A stretch of 64,000 nucleotides of DNA. It comes from Cadophora sp. MPI-SDFR-AT-0126. Taxonomy: Eukaryota > Ascomycota > Leotiomycetes > Helotiales > Ploettnerulaceae. The DNA lies in assembly GCA_020747065.1 (NCBI GenBank), contig JAGMVK010000007.1, positions 1,240,001-1,304,000 of the forward strand, in the 5' to 3' direction. Made by a program: the position numbers and the translations under genes. The notes beneath the pieces are model-generated. The model did no database searches. It saw nothing but the letters and a program-made list of their open reading frames with translations, and was not told the DNA's origin. Below, in pieces: positions 33,321 through 45,552 of the stretch; position 1 is the stretch's first letter, and every line of letters begins with the position of its first letter.

Positions 33321-34410
33321 CTAAGGCAATGCCCTCATAACTCCTTCAAACGCTACTAATGCCATAGCATTCGCCGGAAATGCTCTCAAGAAACATGGGA
33401 CGAAGCCCCTCCAGTAACCTTTAACCCCATTCTCCCTATAAACAGCCTTCGCCGCACTCCTCCAGTTCGGGAACCTTCTCTCCCCATCTCCAAGTCCCCC
33501 AGCTAACGGATCTGTCATGATCCGCTGCTTAACCACATCACTGGGATAGCTCGTAATCCAGAAGACCTGCGCGCTGAGCCCACCCGCCCAGAAGTTTATA
33601 GCGGGTGTACTGAGGTTTGTTTTCTCCGACAGGAGACGAGTGAAGATGTCGTAGCTGCCCCACCAGAAGAAGAAGAACGAGCGGAAGAGCAGCGTCGCGG
33701 AGAGGCCGTGGTAGAGGCCTGGGATGCCGTGGAACCGGTAGATCTTCCGCAGGCATTCGATGGGTCCTTTGTACAGGCGTTCGGATTTAAGTGAGGAGTA
33801 TTGGATCTGCAGACGTGCTTTGATGTGCTCGACAGGAGCAGCTATGAAGCTGACTGTAGCTCCAGCCATCACGCCTGCCATTGCGTGGCCTATCGTGGGT
33901 AGTTTGTGCACTTGCGAGTCTGGGAGAGGGAGGTCGCGCTGGGCGAAGGCGGAGGGGGTGGCGGCCATGCGGTGGGGGTTGAAGAGTGTTCGGTGGAGGA
34001 ATTTGCGGTAGTAGGTTAAGGAACCAAGCATGAGACTATCCATGAACATCCATCCTACGAGAGGAGGCGTGGCGCCTTTGTAGAGTCCTGCTACGCCTTC
34101 TTTTCTGACTGTCTGGAGGAGGCATTGGAGGGGGCCCGAGAAGCGTGTTGAGTCGGAGGTTTGCAGGCGGACTTTGATGGTGTCGAAGGGGTGGCCGACT
34201 AGATTTTGGCAGTCAGTAAACTGTCATTGGCATATGTACAACATGCTGCGAGGAATTGAGGACATTCAAAGGTGGGAATTCAAGAACGTAAACAGCTCCA
34301 GATAGATATGACGAGAGGAAAGACATGCCTGTAAGCTTCGCAACACCGGAAAAAACTCCCGCTACAAAGCCCTTGTAGTTGCTCTGGCTCTTCTCCTTCT
34401 CCGCCATCAT
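33321..34410 (-). CDS. Mitochondrial carrier protein, Ymc1/Ymc2-like
   Basis: An inner-membrane solute carrier (SLC25) with six helices in three repeats. Exons 34410-34329 and 34198-33321 give 319 residues. The join is a GC-AG intron of 130 bp (donor AG|GCATGT, acceptor CTAG), which restores VGHPFDTIKVRLQ exactly. The three signatures are visible: HPFDTIKVRLQ, APVEHIKARLQIQY and YPSDVVKQRIMTD. The second half, with LYHGLSATLLFRSFFFFWWG and TPAINFWAGGLSAQVFW, resembles the yeast Ymc1/Ymc2 group (proposed glycine/glutamate or amino-acid-related transport). ORT1/CRC1 are less likely. The start is the MM at 34410; the frame upstream has no ATG before a stop. Confidence 0.9.
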
Positions 34411-35951
34411 GTCAAATGTGCCTCCCGTCACTTCATGGTGTTGGCTTGGATTTCAGACGCAAAGTAAGTGATGCTGATGGATAATCTGTAGGGCGTATGG
34501 ACCAATCAGATGAGACTATTGCAGATGCACTAAGATAATATGCTGATGCTGACAGCCTTGTGGGGCATCTTGCGAGAACCGGCCTTCATCGTCTCACTTC
34601 AACATTAAACATTTGTAGTCACAAGAGAAATGCTGTCAGATTATGCCATCTCCGAATGTTTATTTCAGTGCCGCAGATTTCTTTGACGCTTCTTATGCTT
34701 CGTCGCTGCTTCCCAGGTGTTTTTCTGCCTTTGAGATGTGGAACGGCATCAAATTCGAGTCGCTCTTGCAGCTCTGCCTTGGTAGAGAGAGAGCAGTCAA
34801 CTGCCTGCAAATGTTTGTTAACAGCAGTGGATCTGACAGAATAGTAGACTTCTATCTGAGAAGCTCTTTCTTGATGAGATTCAATCCGGCGTTTCAGAGC
34901 TTTTACCCCTCATTCACTTCTTTCCCTTTCCTCCATACTCTCGCTTAATTTCCCGTCTCCCCTCCTCAACTGTCTATATAAACACAGCTCCTTTCGTATC
35001 CACAACAACCAAAAAACAACACGCCACACCCATCATAGCAGTTGCTCAGACCATGACTGCTGCATCCTCACCATCTATCACTCTCTGATCTCAGATATCC
35101 CCAGACATTCCGCAACCTCAATTCGAAATACTCAACCAAGTTGGGACCTTTGATATCTCATCCATTCCCACTCTTCATAGTTCATGCTTCTTCGCAGCTC
35201 CAAAATCCTCCTCAATCTTCTCTGGAACAGAGTCACCTTCACTTCTCAAGTTTCAATAGGCATTTCAAGTTTGCCGTTTACCCCAACTCTTCTTCCTCTC
35301 ACCTCAGTCTCATCTCTCTTCGCCTCAATCAAAGCAAGGCTGAATTAAAAGATCAGCTTTGTATTCAACATCAAGAGTCACCTATGGTAAGTACTTCCCC
35401 TGCTTACGCGCCTTCCATTTAAGCTTCAAACTTTCACTTCAAATTTCGCACTTCAGATTTCTCATGTCCCATGTTGCCAGCACCTCAGCTTCCTTCTCGT
35501 TCTCAATGTGGGGATATTGTATTAACTGTTTTTGAGGCAGACCATATAAGTCACTTGGATTATTCTCAGGGCCAAGATCGACCAGAGACCTACTGCTCTT
35601 GAATTCGCCTTCGAATATCTACTTATGACCATCAGGCTTCTTCTCTGGCAATACCCAACCACATTCCTCGAGTTCAGCATATCCTTCCAAGATTTACTAG
35701 CAACTATCACAGGTTTTAAATTTTCAAGAGACGTCTCTTGATACTTTCCTGGACAATGCAAAATCTCTGAACCCAATCAGCTGTGAGTTGCCTCTCCCCT
35801 GCTCCCGGCTTAGGCAATTCCCCTTGGACTCGAATTTACTGCATTATTTTCTTTCCGAACCTGCTACCAAACATTCAGTCGCCTTTTCATGCATTACCGG
35901 ATTCGATACATAAAACTGACAATCAAAACAGAACCAACCGTCAATTTTAAA
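34411..35951. other. Intergenic region (divergent promoters)
   Basis: About 1.5 kb between the carrier and the large GTPase gene, transcribed away from each other. Small frames (34560-34844 and 35141-35422, plus) are pyrimidine-driven and unsupported. The segment 34900-35450 is very C/T-rich, as in fungal leaders, so the GTPase mRNA may have a long 5' UTR. Confidence 0.45.
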
Positions 35952-38900
35952 ATGGACACCTCGCAAACAGCTAAAAAGCTGGCGGCTGTGAAGCGCAGAA
36001 TGGCGCTTGATCCGGAGGCCAAAGCCAGTCATTCCGAGGTGAAAGTCAAAACCGAAGAAGACACAGAAGCCGCATCATCTCCACAAAATGGTTACTGTCA
36101 ATATCAGGTATGTCTGTATTTGATGGTATACGAATAGACATACTAATTGATCGGCCAGAACAATGACAGCTGTGCCGAAAGCCGCATTAAGCGCAAGGAA
36201 CAGATCGCGGACTTGGAAAAAGCTTCACTTCAACGACTTAAACATCTAATTGAGAAAGATGGTAACACAAGCCCAGAATACAAACCATGGCTAGAGCACG
36301 CAGGTTGGTCAACGACACTACCTCATCCAAGGTACCTTGATTTCCTAGGATGATCAACTTACATTTATTGTAGATGAAATCATAGCTCTGGGCCAGCTTC
36401 CACGTATCCCTATCGGCCTACTTGGCTACACGGGATCTGGGAAGTCGAGCCTTATCAATGCTTTAGTCGATGAGGAAACTCTCCTCCCAACGAACGGAAT
36501 GAGAGCCAGCACCTCGGTTGTCGTTGAACTTAGCTATAACCAATCCGATGATCCTACCAAGGCATATGCGGCCTGCGTTGAGTTCTGTAGTCCTGACGAG
36601 TGGGCTGCCGAAATCAGAATTTTACGTGAGGATATCGAATGCCGCCCTGAAGGCGAAAACCTTTCGGCAAGCTCAACTTCTGATGCAGGCGTGGCTTTAG
36701 CAAAATTCAAGGCCGTTTATCCCGGTATCCCTACAGACAAATTGCTGCGGATGACCGAAGAGGAGGTTATCCAAGACACGAATCTCTCCGATATATTGGG
36801 CAAGAGTAAGACGATTTACACTGCAAACGCTAAAGAATTCAGCAAGGCCATCACTCAGTATATCGATAGCGCCAACAAGACCTCAAAATCAGGCAAATTT
36901 GAATATTGGCCATTAGTTCGACTTGTCAAGGTCTATGTCAAGGCTAGCCTACTAAAGGACGGGCTTGTTCTTGTCGATCTACCAGGCTTAGGAGATTCGA
37001 ATTCTGGTCGAGCCGCTGTAGCAGAAAGCTACATCAAGCATTTGAAATCGGTCTGGGTGATCGCCGATATCAATCGGGCTGTGGACGACAAAGTTGCCCA
37101 GGACCTTCTTGGGGCGACGTTCAAGAGGCAGCTCCTTCTCAACGGAAATTACCATGAGCGTTTCGTGACATTCGTGATGACACGAATAGATAATTTGAAC
37201 ACCGACGAGGTCATAAGCAACCTAAACCTTCACAACACAAGTCTCCGAAGTGCTACCGAAAAGGAGGCACAATTAGAAGTTGAGCTTGAGGAGGCACTCG
37301 AGCAAGTGGACACAATAGATGCTGAATACGACACCGCGAGTTCGAGCACAGGATCCAAACGTAAATTTGCCAACATGAATGACATCGATCGGAGAGGTTA
37401 GTTGGTATTCCCTTCTAAAGTCACACGCCGGAGCTAAAAAATGATATCAATGAACAGACAAGATAAGACTTCAAGGCAAAATTAATAGATTGCGGTCAAA
37501 GATTGCGGCTTCCAAGCTTTCAATGAGAGTCAAATGTATCGGCGAGAGGAATAAATACACCCAAGATCGCATGGAAGCAGATTTCCAGTACGGTATGGTA
37601 TCACTTGTCCAAGAACTCCTAGATGCTGGAGATGACAACGCCGGCAGTTTCTTTGATAAAAGTGCGTATTTGTCCATATAAACGATACTCCACTAACCGA
37701 AGTATAGTCTCTGCAAGCTCACAGGGTAATGGTTTGAAGACCTTTTGTGTCTCAGCGAAAGCGTACCAGAAGGCCAGGGGTCGCTTTAAACGCGACCCTG
37801 AGATTCAGGGGTTTTCGAACATATCGGACACGGGAATTCCAAGTCTTGCAGAATTTGCAAAACAATGTACCCTGGCATACCGAGAAGTCGCAGTCGACAC
37901 GTTTCACACCGAGATGACTTTGTGGAAGTCCGCAGTAAAGACTTGGGCAGAACAGGACTTCAAAGACGCAACACTCACAGAGGTGCAGAGGGACAGACTC
38001 ATCACTCAGCTCAATCAATATTATGGGACCTTGAAAGCGGTAAGGGCTTGTCTATGAAATCATCCTCCGAAGCAATTACCTAACATCTTGCAGAGCGAAA
38101 AGCGTGCAAGAACCAACATGGCAGGAAATGTAACAAGATATATGCGAAGCAAACTGGCTTCGCAAATGGCCAGCGCCATAGTCGCTGGCTCTGAAAAAGC
38201 TACTGGTGTAGCCGAGACTAAGATCAAATCCAACATCCCCTCGGGAACCTGGAAAGCTATTCTTAGGCGGGAAGGTGAAGCTTATCTCACGAGCAAGAGC
38301 GGTCCCTACCACTGGAATGAGGATCTTGTCAATTCGTACATGGATCACTTCTTGGCTGAGTGGACGGAATTTTTCCAAGAAAAGCTACGAATATATCATG
38401 GAAAGTACGCAACAATCATGAGACTTGCACTGGACGGCTTCCAGGCCACTTTTGGTGCCTTCGTCAGCGACACGTGTGGGGCGTACCCTCCAATTCAGCA
38501 TATTCTGGACCAGATTTATTTACAAAAGAATCGAATTATGAGAATCGTTCTGGACGCCTTGAATGCAAGAAAAGAGAAAGCCGCTGATGCTCCCAGAATC
38601 CTTCGCAATTCTATCAAGAGACACATGGTACCATTCTATCGGGAGGGACGACAACAATCAGGTATGACATCATGAATCGCATCCCTATCAAGACAGAACT
38701 GATGTCAGATCTAGGAAAGGGAATGCTAGTACGCATCAAAGTCGGTTTCCAGAAACACGTGAATCAAAACTCTCATGAGATGTACACCGAAGCCTCCGAA
38801 GCGATCCTAGATGAACTTCGTGAGATGCACAGAGCTCTTTTGCCAGACACTTCAGAAAAAGTCCAGAAAATCCTATCTCAATTAGTAAAAACTCTACAAG

Positions 38901-39163
38901 AGACAATCCATCACGCTGTAATCGATGAAGCTGCGCTTGAAGAGGTCGATAGTGCTAAGTCTGTGCTCCGGCATCGCATCATTCGAGAATTCCAGGACCT
39001 AGAAGCGAAGTGCTCCCAACGTACGATCAAGGAAGATACAGATTCTCAGACAAATAGTTCCTTTGATCTATTGGATATCTTTGACGCCAATATTGAAGAC
39101 GAGTCCATCGACTTTGAGGATGATGATATCACCATTCTTGACGGGGATCCTTTCAAGTTTTGA
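35952..39163 (+). CDS. Large dynamin-superfamily GTPase, SLIP-GC (NUGGC)-like
   Basis: A 958-residue GTPase in seven exons: 35952-36107, 36159-36303, 36374-37396, 37458-37661, 37708-38039, 38094-38661 and 38715-39163. All joins stay in frame, with introns of 46-70 bp. The G domain has the P-loop GLLGYTGSGKSS (about 116-126), DLPGLGDSN (302-310) and TRID (370-373). A region of about 230 residues separates P-loop and G3, including an INRAVDDKVAQDLLG helix after G3, as in the SLIP-GC/dynamin-like group rather than classical dynamin. A Glu-rich coiled coil (EAQLEVELEEALEQVDTID) and a basic SKRKF site follow. The long helical stalk ends in a very acidic tail (ESIDFEDDDITILDGD). No membrane segment or PH domain is seen. 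Vertebrate SLIP-GC is a nuclear GTPase; the fungal role is unknown. Confidence 0.87.
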
Positions 39164-40572
39164 TAGCCGCGATTCCAGGTGCGACAAGGGAGAATGACAG
39201 GCTCAGAGGGGCACTTCTAGCATCTTTTCTGGCCCTAGACTTCAACTGTCCAGAAATATCTTCTTTCTTTGTATTAGCTACAATACCGCAGGCGTTTTGG
39301 GGTTCTACACAATGCAAGCAAAGGCAGAGGGAGGGGGGTGGTTGGACATAGAGTTGGTGACACTTCCTATCCCTACAAAATTGATATGAAGATGCCGCTG
39401 CGCTTTTCAGCCCCGGGATATGCTGATTATGGAAAAATAATTGATAGATACCGTTGATAGCGAAAAGAAAAACGCTACATATACTACACCCGAACCGACC
39501 CCGTAAAATCTCAATTGTGACTTCTCGGGCTGACGAAGAACATGCTTGTCCTCTCAAATGATTCGGAGTACGTTGCCAGCTTGTGACAGGATATCACCAA
39601 ATCTTTTGAACGAGAAAATCATGGAGAGATACCATCAAGCAGACCCGACCGGCTGCTACTTGTATTTGAGTCCTTGACTTCCCTTGGTTTCCCCAGCAGT
39701 CATGCCTGATAAGCTAAGCGAGACAAGCTGGAGATATAAATTCTAAGGCGACTTCTTACATCAGTAGCCTGACCTCTCGTGAAATTGGTAGAGCTTTGAA
39801 ATAGAAAAAAGCGGGAGCACAAGAAAGTCGCTTAGAGGGGGGAGAAGTTGGATTTTATATCTAGCCAGTATCGCGCCAGAAGACCAATGGGTGGGGAAGA
39901 AGCGCGACAAGGGGTTACCCTCCCTGGGGAGATTGACATGACTGATAAATCCATCGAATGGTAATGACTGGGGGGCACCATCGCTGTCGCTGTTTTCGTC
40001 ACTCAACGCACTCTGAGCTTGGTCCTGTTGTTTACCCTTGTTTCTAAGCGAGGGACGATATTGAGGTCGCCACGATCAACATCTAAGAAATAGCAAGACT
40101 GGAGGACGGGCAATTAGCTCCGACGCTTAATACTAACATGTACAAGAGCAATAAATTCGCGTATACCATAACACAAATTCATCAGTCTTCATACCTATCA
40201 TTTAAATAAACCTTCCCAGGTGTCTCATGTATCTATATTTATACCCCCTGTAGCTAGATCGGACGCCAAGGTACAACGATGACGCTTATCGATGGTAGCG
40301 GCTGACCCCTGCATATTTTTTGCGAAACATGCCCCTCCATCATGAATCGCAGCTTCATCGTGTGTGCTCCATCAAAGTCTCTCACAAGTGGGGGAATCTA
40401 CGCGTCTACCGTTTGGAATTCTCCAGCATTTCTTTATTACCACAAGATGCCCTGTTGACATTTTCTCTGCTCTTGAAACCAGACATCTCTTCACAAATCC
40501 CCTTTCAGTCACCCCTCGATACCCCTCCTTATCAACCTGCCATCCGCTTCAAGAGCGTCAGTACGAATCAAG
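39164..40572. other. Intergenic region
   Basis: About 1.4 kb before the glycosyltransferase gene. A minus frame at 39761-40006 starts MSDENSDSDGAPQSLPF, but it has no family resemblance and is not called. Two same-direction copies of CTAAGCGAG lie at 39714-39722 and 40044-40052. Confidence 0.45.
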
Positions 40573-41650
40573 ATGGCTGATCGAAAGAGAGTAACTGAGT
40601 CGAAGAAAGGTATGTTAGATCCCGGCCAAGTGACACAGGAAATTAGAGCTAATTCTCACAGTCTGGACGACGCTCATTACAAACACAAAATACCTCTCCG
40701 GCCTCCTGACGCTCGACTACTCCCTCAAGAAGCACAACTCCAAATATCCTCTCGTAGCACTCTATACCGATGCCTTCCCCTCCGAAGGTCACGCCGCGCT
40801 CGCCGCGCGCGGAATCCCATCGCAGAAAGTCGAATACCTACTCCCCAAAGCCGGGAAAGACTATTCAGCTGACCCGCGCTTCTATGACTGCTGGACGAAA
40901 TTGACGCCGTTCAGCCTGGTAGAATATGATCGCGTGGTTCAGTTAGATAGCGATATGTTGGTCATGCAGAATATGGACGAGCTGATGGAGATGGATCTCG
41001 ATGGGCCAGAACTTGCTGGGAAGGGCAAGAAGGTTTTTGCAGCTGGTCATGCCTGTGTGTGCAATCCACTGAAAAAACCACACTATCCTAAGAATTGGTA
41101 AGGTTTTTTTTTTTGTATTTAATTTGAAAACAGGGGATTTCCTAGATCATGAAGGCTCTTTCTGACTGGGAACAGGGTCCCTGAGAATTGCGCCTTCACA
41201 AGCCAACATTCTACTCCCGAGATCGCACAAACAGTTGGCGCAGACCCGGCTGTCGGTCCTCTTGGTTTCATGAATGGCGGTCTCCAGGTCGTCAACCCCT
41301 CGAAAGCAGTCTACGACCAAATCGTGGCACATATGGAATCAGATGCCGTGATCGACATGGACTTTGCGGATCAGTCGTTGCTCTCAGAGCTGTATTCCGG
41401 TTGTTGGGTCCCTCTGCCATATATTTACAATGCTCTAAAGACGCTGAGATGGGAGAGTGTGCACAGTGAGATCTGGAGGGATGATAAGGTTAAAAACGTC
41501 CATTATATTCTTGCGCCTAAGCCGTGGGATGAGGTGGATGCTGAGGGTAATAACACGAGTAAAGACCCAACGCATGTTTGGTGGGTCGACGCTAATAACG
41601 AGCGGTTGGCGTTGGAGAAAAGCAAGGGAATTGAGAAGGATGGTTTCTAG
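40573..41650 (+). CDS. Glycosyltransferase family 8 protein (glycogenin/galactinol synthase-like)
   Basis: A retaining GT-A glycosyltransferase that uses a UDP-sugar. Exons 40573-40609, 40662-41097 and 41176-41650 join in frame to 315 residues; introns are 52 and 78 bp. After a short basic start, VWTTLITNTKYLSGLLTLDY opens the Rossmann-like fold. The metal-binding DxD motif is QLDSDMLV (Asp108/Asp110). Later GFMNGGLQVVNPS and DMDFADQSLLSELYSG match the conserved GT8 blocks. No signal peptide is seen, so a cytosolic enzyme is likely. It lacks the long C-terminal glycogen-synthase-binding region of true glycogenin, so glycogen priming is not implied; small GT8 proteins of this kind are common in fungi and of unknown acceptor. 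It converges with the Nup85 gene, 277 bp away. Confidence 0.88.
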
Positions 41651-41927
41651 ATCTGTGCGGGTATCATGATGGACGGAAAAGTGTAGCGAGGCGTTGTGTT
41701 CGGAGACGGCGATAGCTATAAATACAGGGAAGAACAGACCTAGATGATAAGACAGAGTATCCTCCAAGACAAAGAGCCACATGATCTTATGAAAGTATGG
41801 GTATCATGACTTTGATTTCACGCCGAGCGTCTCCGCTATGCTCCCAGATATGCTCCTGTACAAAAACGCCGCCTGATGTATCAACCTTCCAGCACGAGGA
41901 CATGTTACCGCTTCACTTCATCAGATC

Positions 41928-44900
41928 TTACAATCTACTGTCCGACTCCAGTAAATACGCCTTCGCCAGGTCCTTGGCCAGTCCAAGCCGCAAGATCCGT
42001 AGGAGATCCTTCCCTGTCGTACTTGCTGATATGCCCTGTCGCCAGTCCCATCCGCGCTTGGTATTACCCTTCACTAAAACCCCACTACTACTCATTGATT
42101 GCTTGAGTTGCGATGCGTACATTGAGCTCCCAACCATTGAGAAGCTGCTGGTTCCGCTGATGTTGGAGGTCGACTTCCGCAACATATCCATTGGAGACGA
42201 GCCTTTGAGCCCTTGTCCAGATGAAATAACAGTCTGCAAGAACTCTGTGCATGCGGAATTGACACGGTCCCCTACAGTCTCAAGGTCTTCAATAGCCTTG
42301 AGCAGGATATCGATATGTGGTACCGTGATGGTGAAATCCGTTTGATTTACAAAGACAAGCGCCTCGCCGAGAAGAGCGAGGAGGAAGTCGACACTAACAA
42401 CAGCTCCACATTCCTCGTCGTACAAGCCTCCTCGAATATTATCGTCCGAGCTGGTAATGACAGCAAGGAGAGACGATGCTGCTTCGACCTTTCGCGCGAT
42501 GGGACCCAGTTGAGACCTTTTGCCAATGGCCAAGACGTCCTCGTCACGCAGGTCGTAGAATTTCCGCAGAGTTGCGTACCCACTCAACATCTTGTGTAGG
42601 AGTTTAGCAGCTTCGTCATCCATTTCCGAGAGCTTGGTCAACGCGTCCTTGGGTGATGACACAAGGCTTCGTAAGAACTCGTCTAGCTCAGATTCGGGAG
42701 GATAGGCTGTTGACTGGATCAAAGAGAAGGAGATAAGTAGGTCTAACACGTCCTTGACCTTCTGGACCTTGTGAGATAGTGCATAATACCACAGAGCCTC
42801 GCCGTATCTGTGTGAACCTTCCGCGAGTGTGTCGGCATAAGACTATTTTTGATCAGTCATGGTCAAGAATGGAGACCTTTACTACTTACCTCTGCAATGC
42901 GCTCAGCGTGTCGGTCTAGGTCAAGGTCATTGAGCAGCCTCCAGAGCTTGTCAACAGTGCGCGAAGAGTCCAACTTGAAGCCATTCAAGAACAAACCAAT
43001 CATTTCCTCTTGGCGGTCTGTAGAATCGAGCCGACCAAGAACTGCAATAGCAATTTCCCAGCCCTCTCGAGCGATACTTTGTCCAGTATTCGTAGAAGCC
43101 TTCATGGGACCTCGCTTGGCTAACAAGCGTGCATAGGTAATGAGGGTCTTATCCTTGACTCCATCTTCCTTAGGAGGGGATGAGTTGTAGCCGAGAACAT
43201 CCATTTCGTCCTGGTCGAAACTGCCCATGTTGATGAGATTTTTCTCTTCTGCCGGGGGCAGCCAACCACCCAGGGAAGCTATTTCTGCCACTGCAGAAGA
43301 TAAGGGTCCTGACCATCCCTTGAGGAAGCCAACAACTGCCTCAATGTTTCCTTCCAGCAGTGAAACCAATCCAACCTCGACCATATCCGCACTATTGACC
43401 TTGAAGTCCGTCGTATCGGCTGTTGCGATCTGGAAGGATCTTCGGAGCTTTCGACGGTACGAAACTGCATCAGGCTCTCTCGATGCAACACGATAATTGC
43501 TCTGCGATCGGCCAAGTGCTAAGCGTCTGTCATCTCTGCCTTCATCCCACCAAACCAGCAGGCCGATCGTTGCTTCGCACCAGTCCTGCGCATTTTCGAT
43601 GATCGCATTGGAGTCGCCCATGACCAGATTATAAAGCGTAATCAGATTCTGGTAGATGTGCCAAGGGACTTTGCTTTCTGCCTTCTTGGCATTTTTGCTA
43701 TAAGTTCCGGCAATAGAAGAGGTCCCGAACCCTTCCGGCTCATACAGAGATCCCATCCGATCGCGATTGCTGCCCTCAGCAAAGGTTCTCAATTCCTCCA
43801 ATGCCTGGGAGACGCGCAGTCGGAATAGTGTCCAGTCGCTGTTCTTGGTATTCCAGTCTCCGCGGACCGCTGGACATTGTGAAAGAACGTGGGTTGCAGC
43901 GCTAACAACCTTTTCGACGTTTGCAAGTGCTGGACCAGAGAATCCTACCTGTCCAAATTGACTGAGGGAGTTCTCGTTCTCATTTCTCGCCGTACTCCAG
44001 CCAGCATGTTCCAATAGATGCTTAACAGCTGCAACCTCTCCACGAATAAGGCAACTAAAAGCTGTGTCCCAGAATGATCGGTGGTTAGATGGACTGGGTA
44101 GGTTGTTTCGCACCACGTCAAGACTTGACGGATAAGGATTATGGTACTCGTGCATCCATTCCAACAACACCTGTGGCAGAGGCACAACTTTGCGATCAAA
44201 GGATTTCGATATCTTTCCAGGATGCTGTATCTTTAGTGCAAGACCGGCTACGAAGTTGGCTTTCTCAAAATCGGATGCTCTGGCACCTGGGCCAACACCT
44301 GCTGTGTACTCTTCTGAATCGTAAACGGCGATCTTGCTTTGGTAGTCTTCCCATATATTGATAAGTTCCGCAGAAACAGACGCCAGTGTCTCCTCAAGCA
44401 AATCATCTTCCTCTGTGGCGCCAATGCCTTCATTGAATAGCTTTTCGATAGTGACTTCGGTATTGAGGATCAGATCGTCTGCTTCATTGAGCTGTGGTTG
44501 GGGCATTCGACTGTATAGGTCTTTGGCGATGGATTCAAAGTATGAGGCTTCTGGTCGCGATACCGACTGCATGATGGAGCTATTGAGCCCTGATCCCCCT
44601 CCTTCCCTACTTCGTTTCAAGCCTCCCGATGTCGAGCGGCCTAAATCGGCAGTGCTTCGCCCACCATAACCAGGGCCATTTTCTCTCGAGTCGTGGAATT
44701 CTGACCGATAATCATCCATGTCTGCATCCTCTTCGTAACCAGCGTCTTCATCTGTCATGCCATCGGCGTCTTCCTGTTCGGCATAGCTTTGCTGACTCTC
44801 GTTATAATGCCCATCATCTTCCTCATCCATGTACTCATCACCCTCACCTCCCTCGCTGTCATTGGATGGAGCTCGAAAGCTTCGGTGAGGAGAAGCTTGG

Positions 44901-45208
44901 TATTCATGGCTAAGTCCAGAGCGCTGACCGGGAGCGGCACTTGCAGCAGCGGATCGTAAAAAGTTTGGAGGAGAGGAGTTCGGGTTGAATGTGGTTTGCT
45001 GAGAGAATGAGAGAGGTTTCAAGGGTGTGGCCGTGGAGCTTCCGAATGCTGATGGAGGAGGTGGCCCAGCTGGTGTAAAGGATCCAGCAGAAGATGGGGG
45101 AGGCCCAGCTGGGGTTGTGGAAGGGTTCGCGCCATATGAGAAGATATTGCTTGACCTTCTGTCTGGGGTTGCAGGTGGGCTTGAGGAGTATGGGACCTGG
45201 AAAGCCAT
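41928..45208 (-). CDS. Nuclear pore complex protein Nup85 (An-Nup85 type)
   Basis: A scaffold nucleoporin of the Y-shaped Nup84/Nup107 complex. Two exons, 45208-42890 and 42842-41928, join in phase 0 through a 47-bp intron and encode 1077 residues. The start is the ATG at 45208 (MAFQVPYSSSPPATPDRRSS); the frame runs further upstream but is not coding-like. The first 240 residues are disordered: Pro/Ser/Gly-rich with FSYGAN, GSF and AFGSS dipeptide contexts, then a long acidic Asp/Glu stretch (about 130-185). The remaining about 800 residues are alpha-solenoid-like, with PWHIYQNLITLYNLVMGD and LLEGNIEAVVGFLKGWSG as typical helical repeats. It ends LRILRLGLAKDLAKAYLLES. Other helical Nups (Nup84/Nup120) are possible alternatives, but the acidic N-terminal extension fits filamentous-fungal Nup85 best. 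Confidence 0.8.
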
Positions 45209-45552
45209 TGTCTTCTCGAGTACTCTTATGATCAGGGTCTTCTTGTCGATGTATAAATTTAGAGTAATGTGGCAACCGAATATTTGCGCAGACAATCGTC
45301 TCCTTCGTGATCTGCCTTGGCAGTAGAATGCGAATGTTTTCGAGAAGCAGTACTTGATGTTATGTGTTGACAGCTTCGCGGATAACAATAAAATCGTCCG
45401 CGCTTTGCACTAGCGCCAAAGCTACAGCACGCGTCTCCCGATAACGACGCGCCCACAGCAGATATACTTTGTTTCTGACAATCTGCGAATTTGAAGGCCG
45501 TAGTTCCTTCTTGAATCTGATCGCACCTCCAGACTCTATTCATGGTTCGATA
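45209..45552. promoter_or_regulatory. Bidirectional promoter between NUP85 and gamma-tubulin genes
   Basis: Only 344 bp separate the start codons of two divergently transcribed housekeeping genes, so their core promoters must share this segment. I see no strong palindrome or TATA box by eye. Co-regulation in the cell cycle would be plausible but is inference. Confidence 0.55.
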
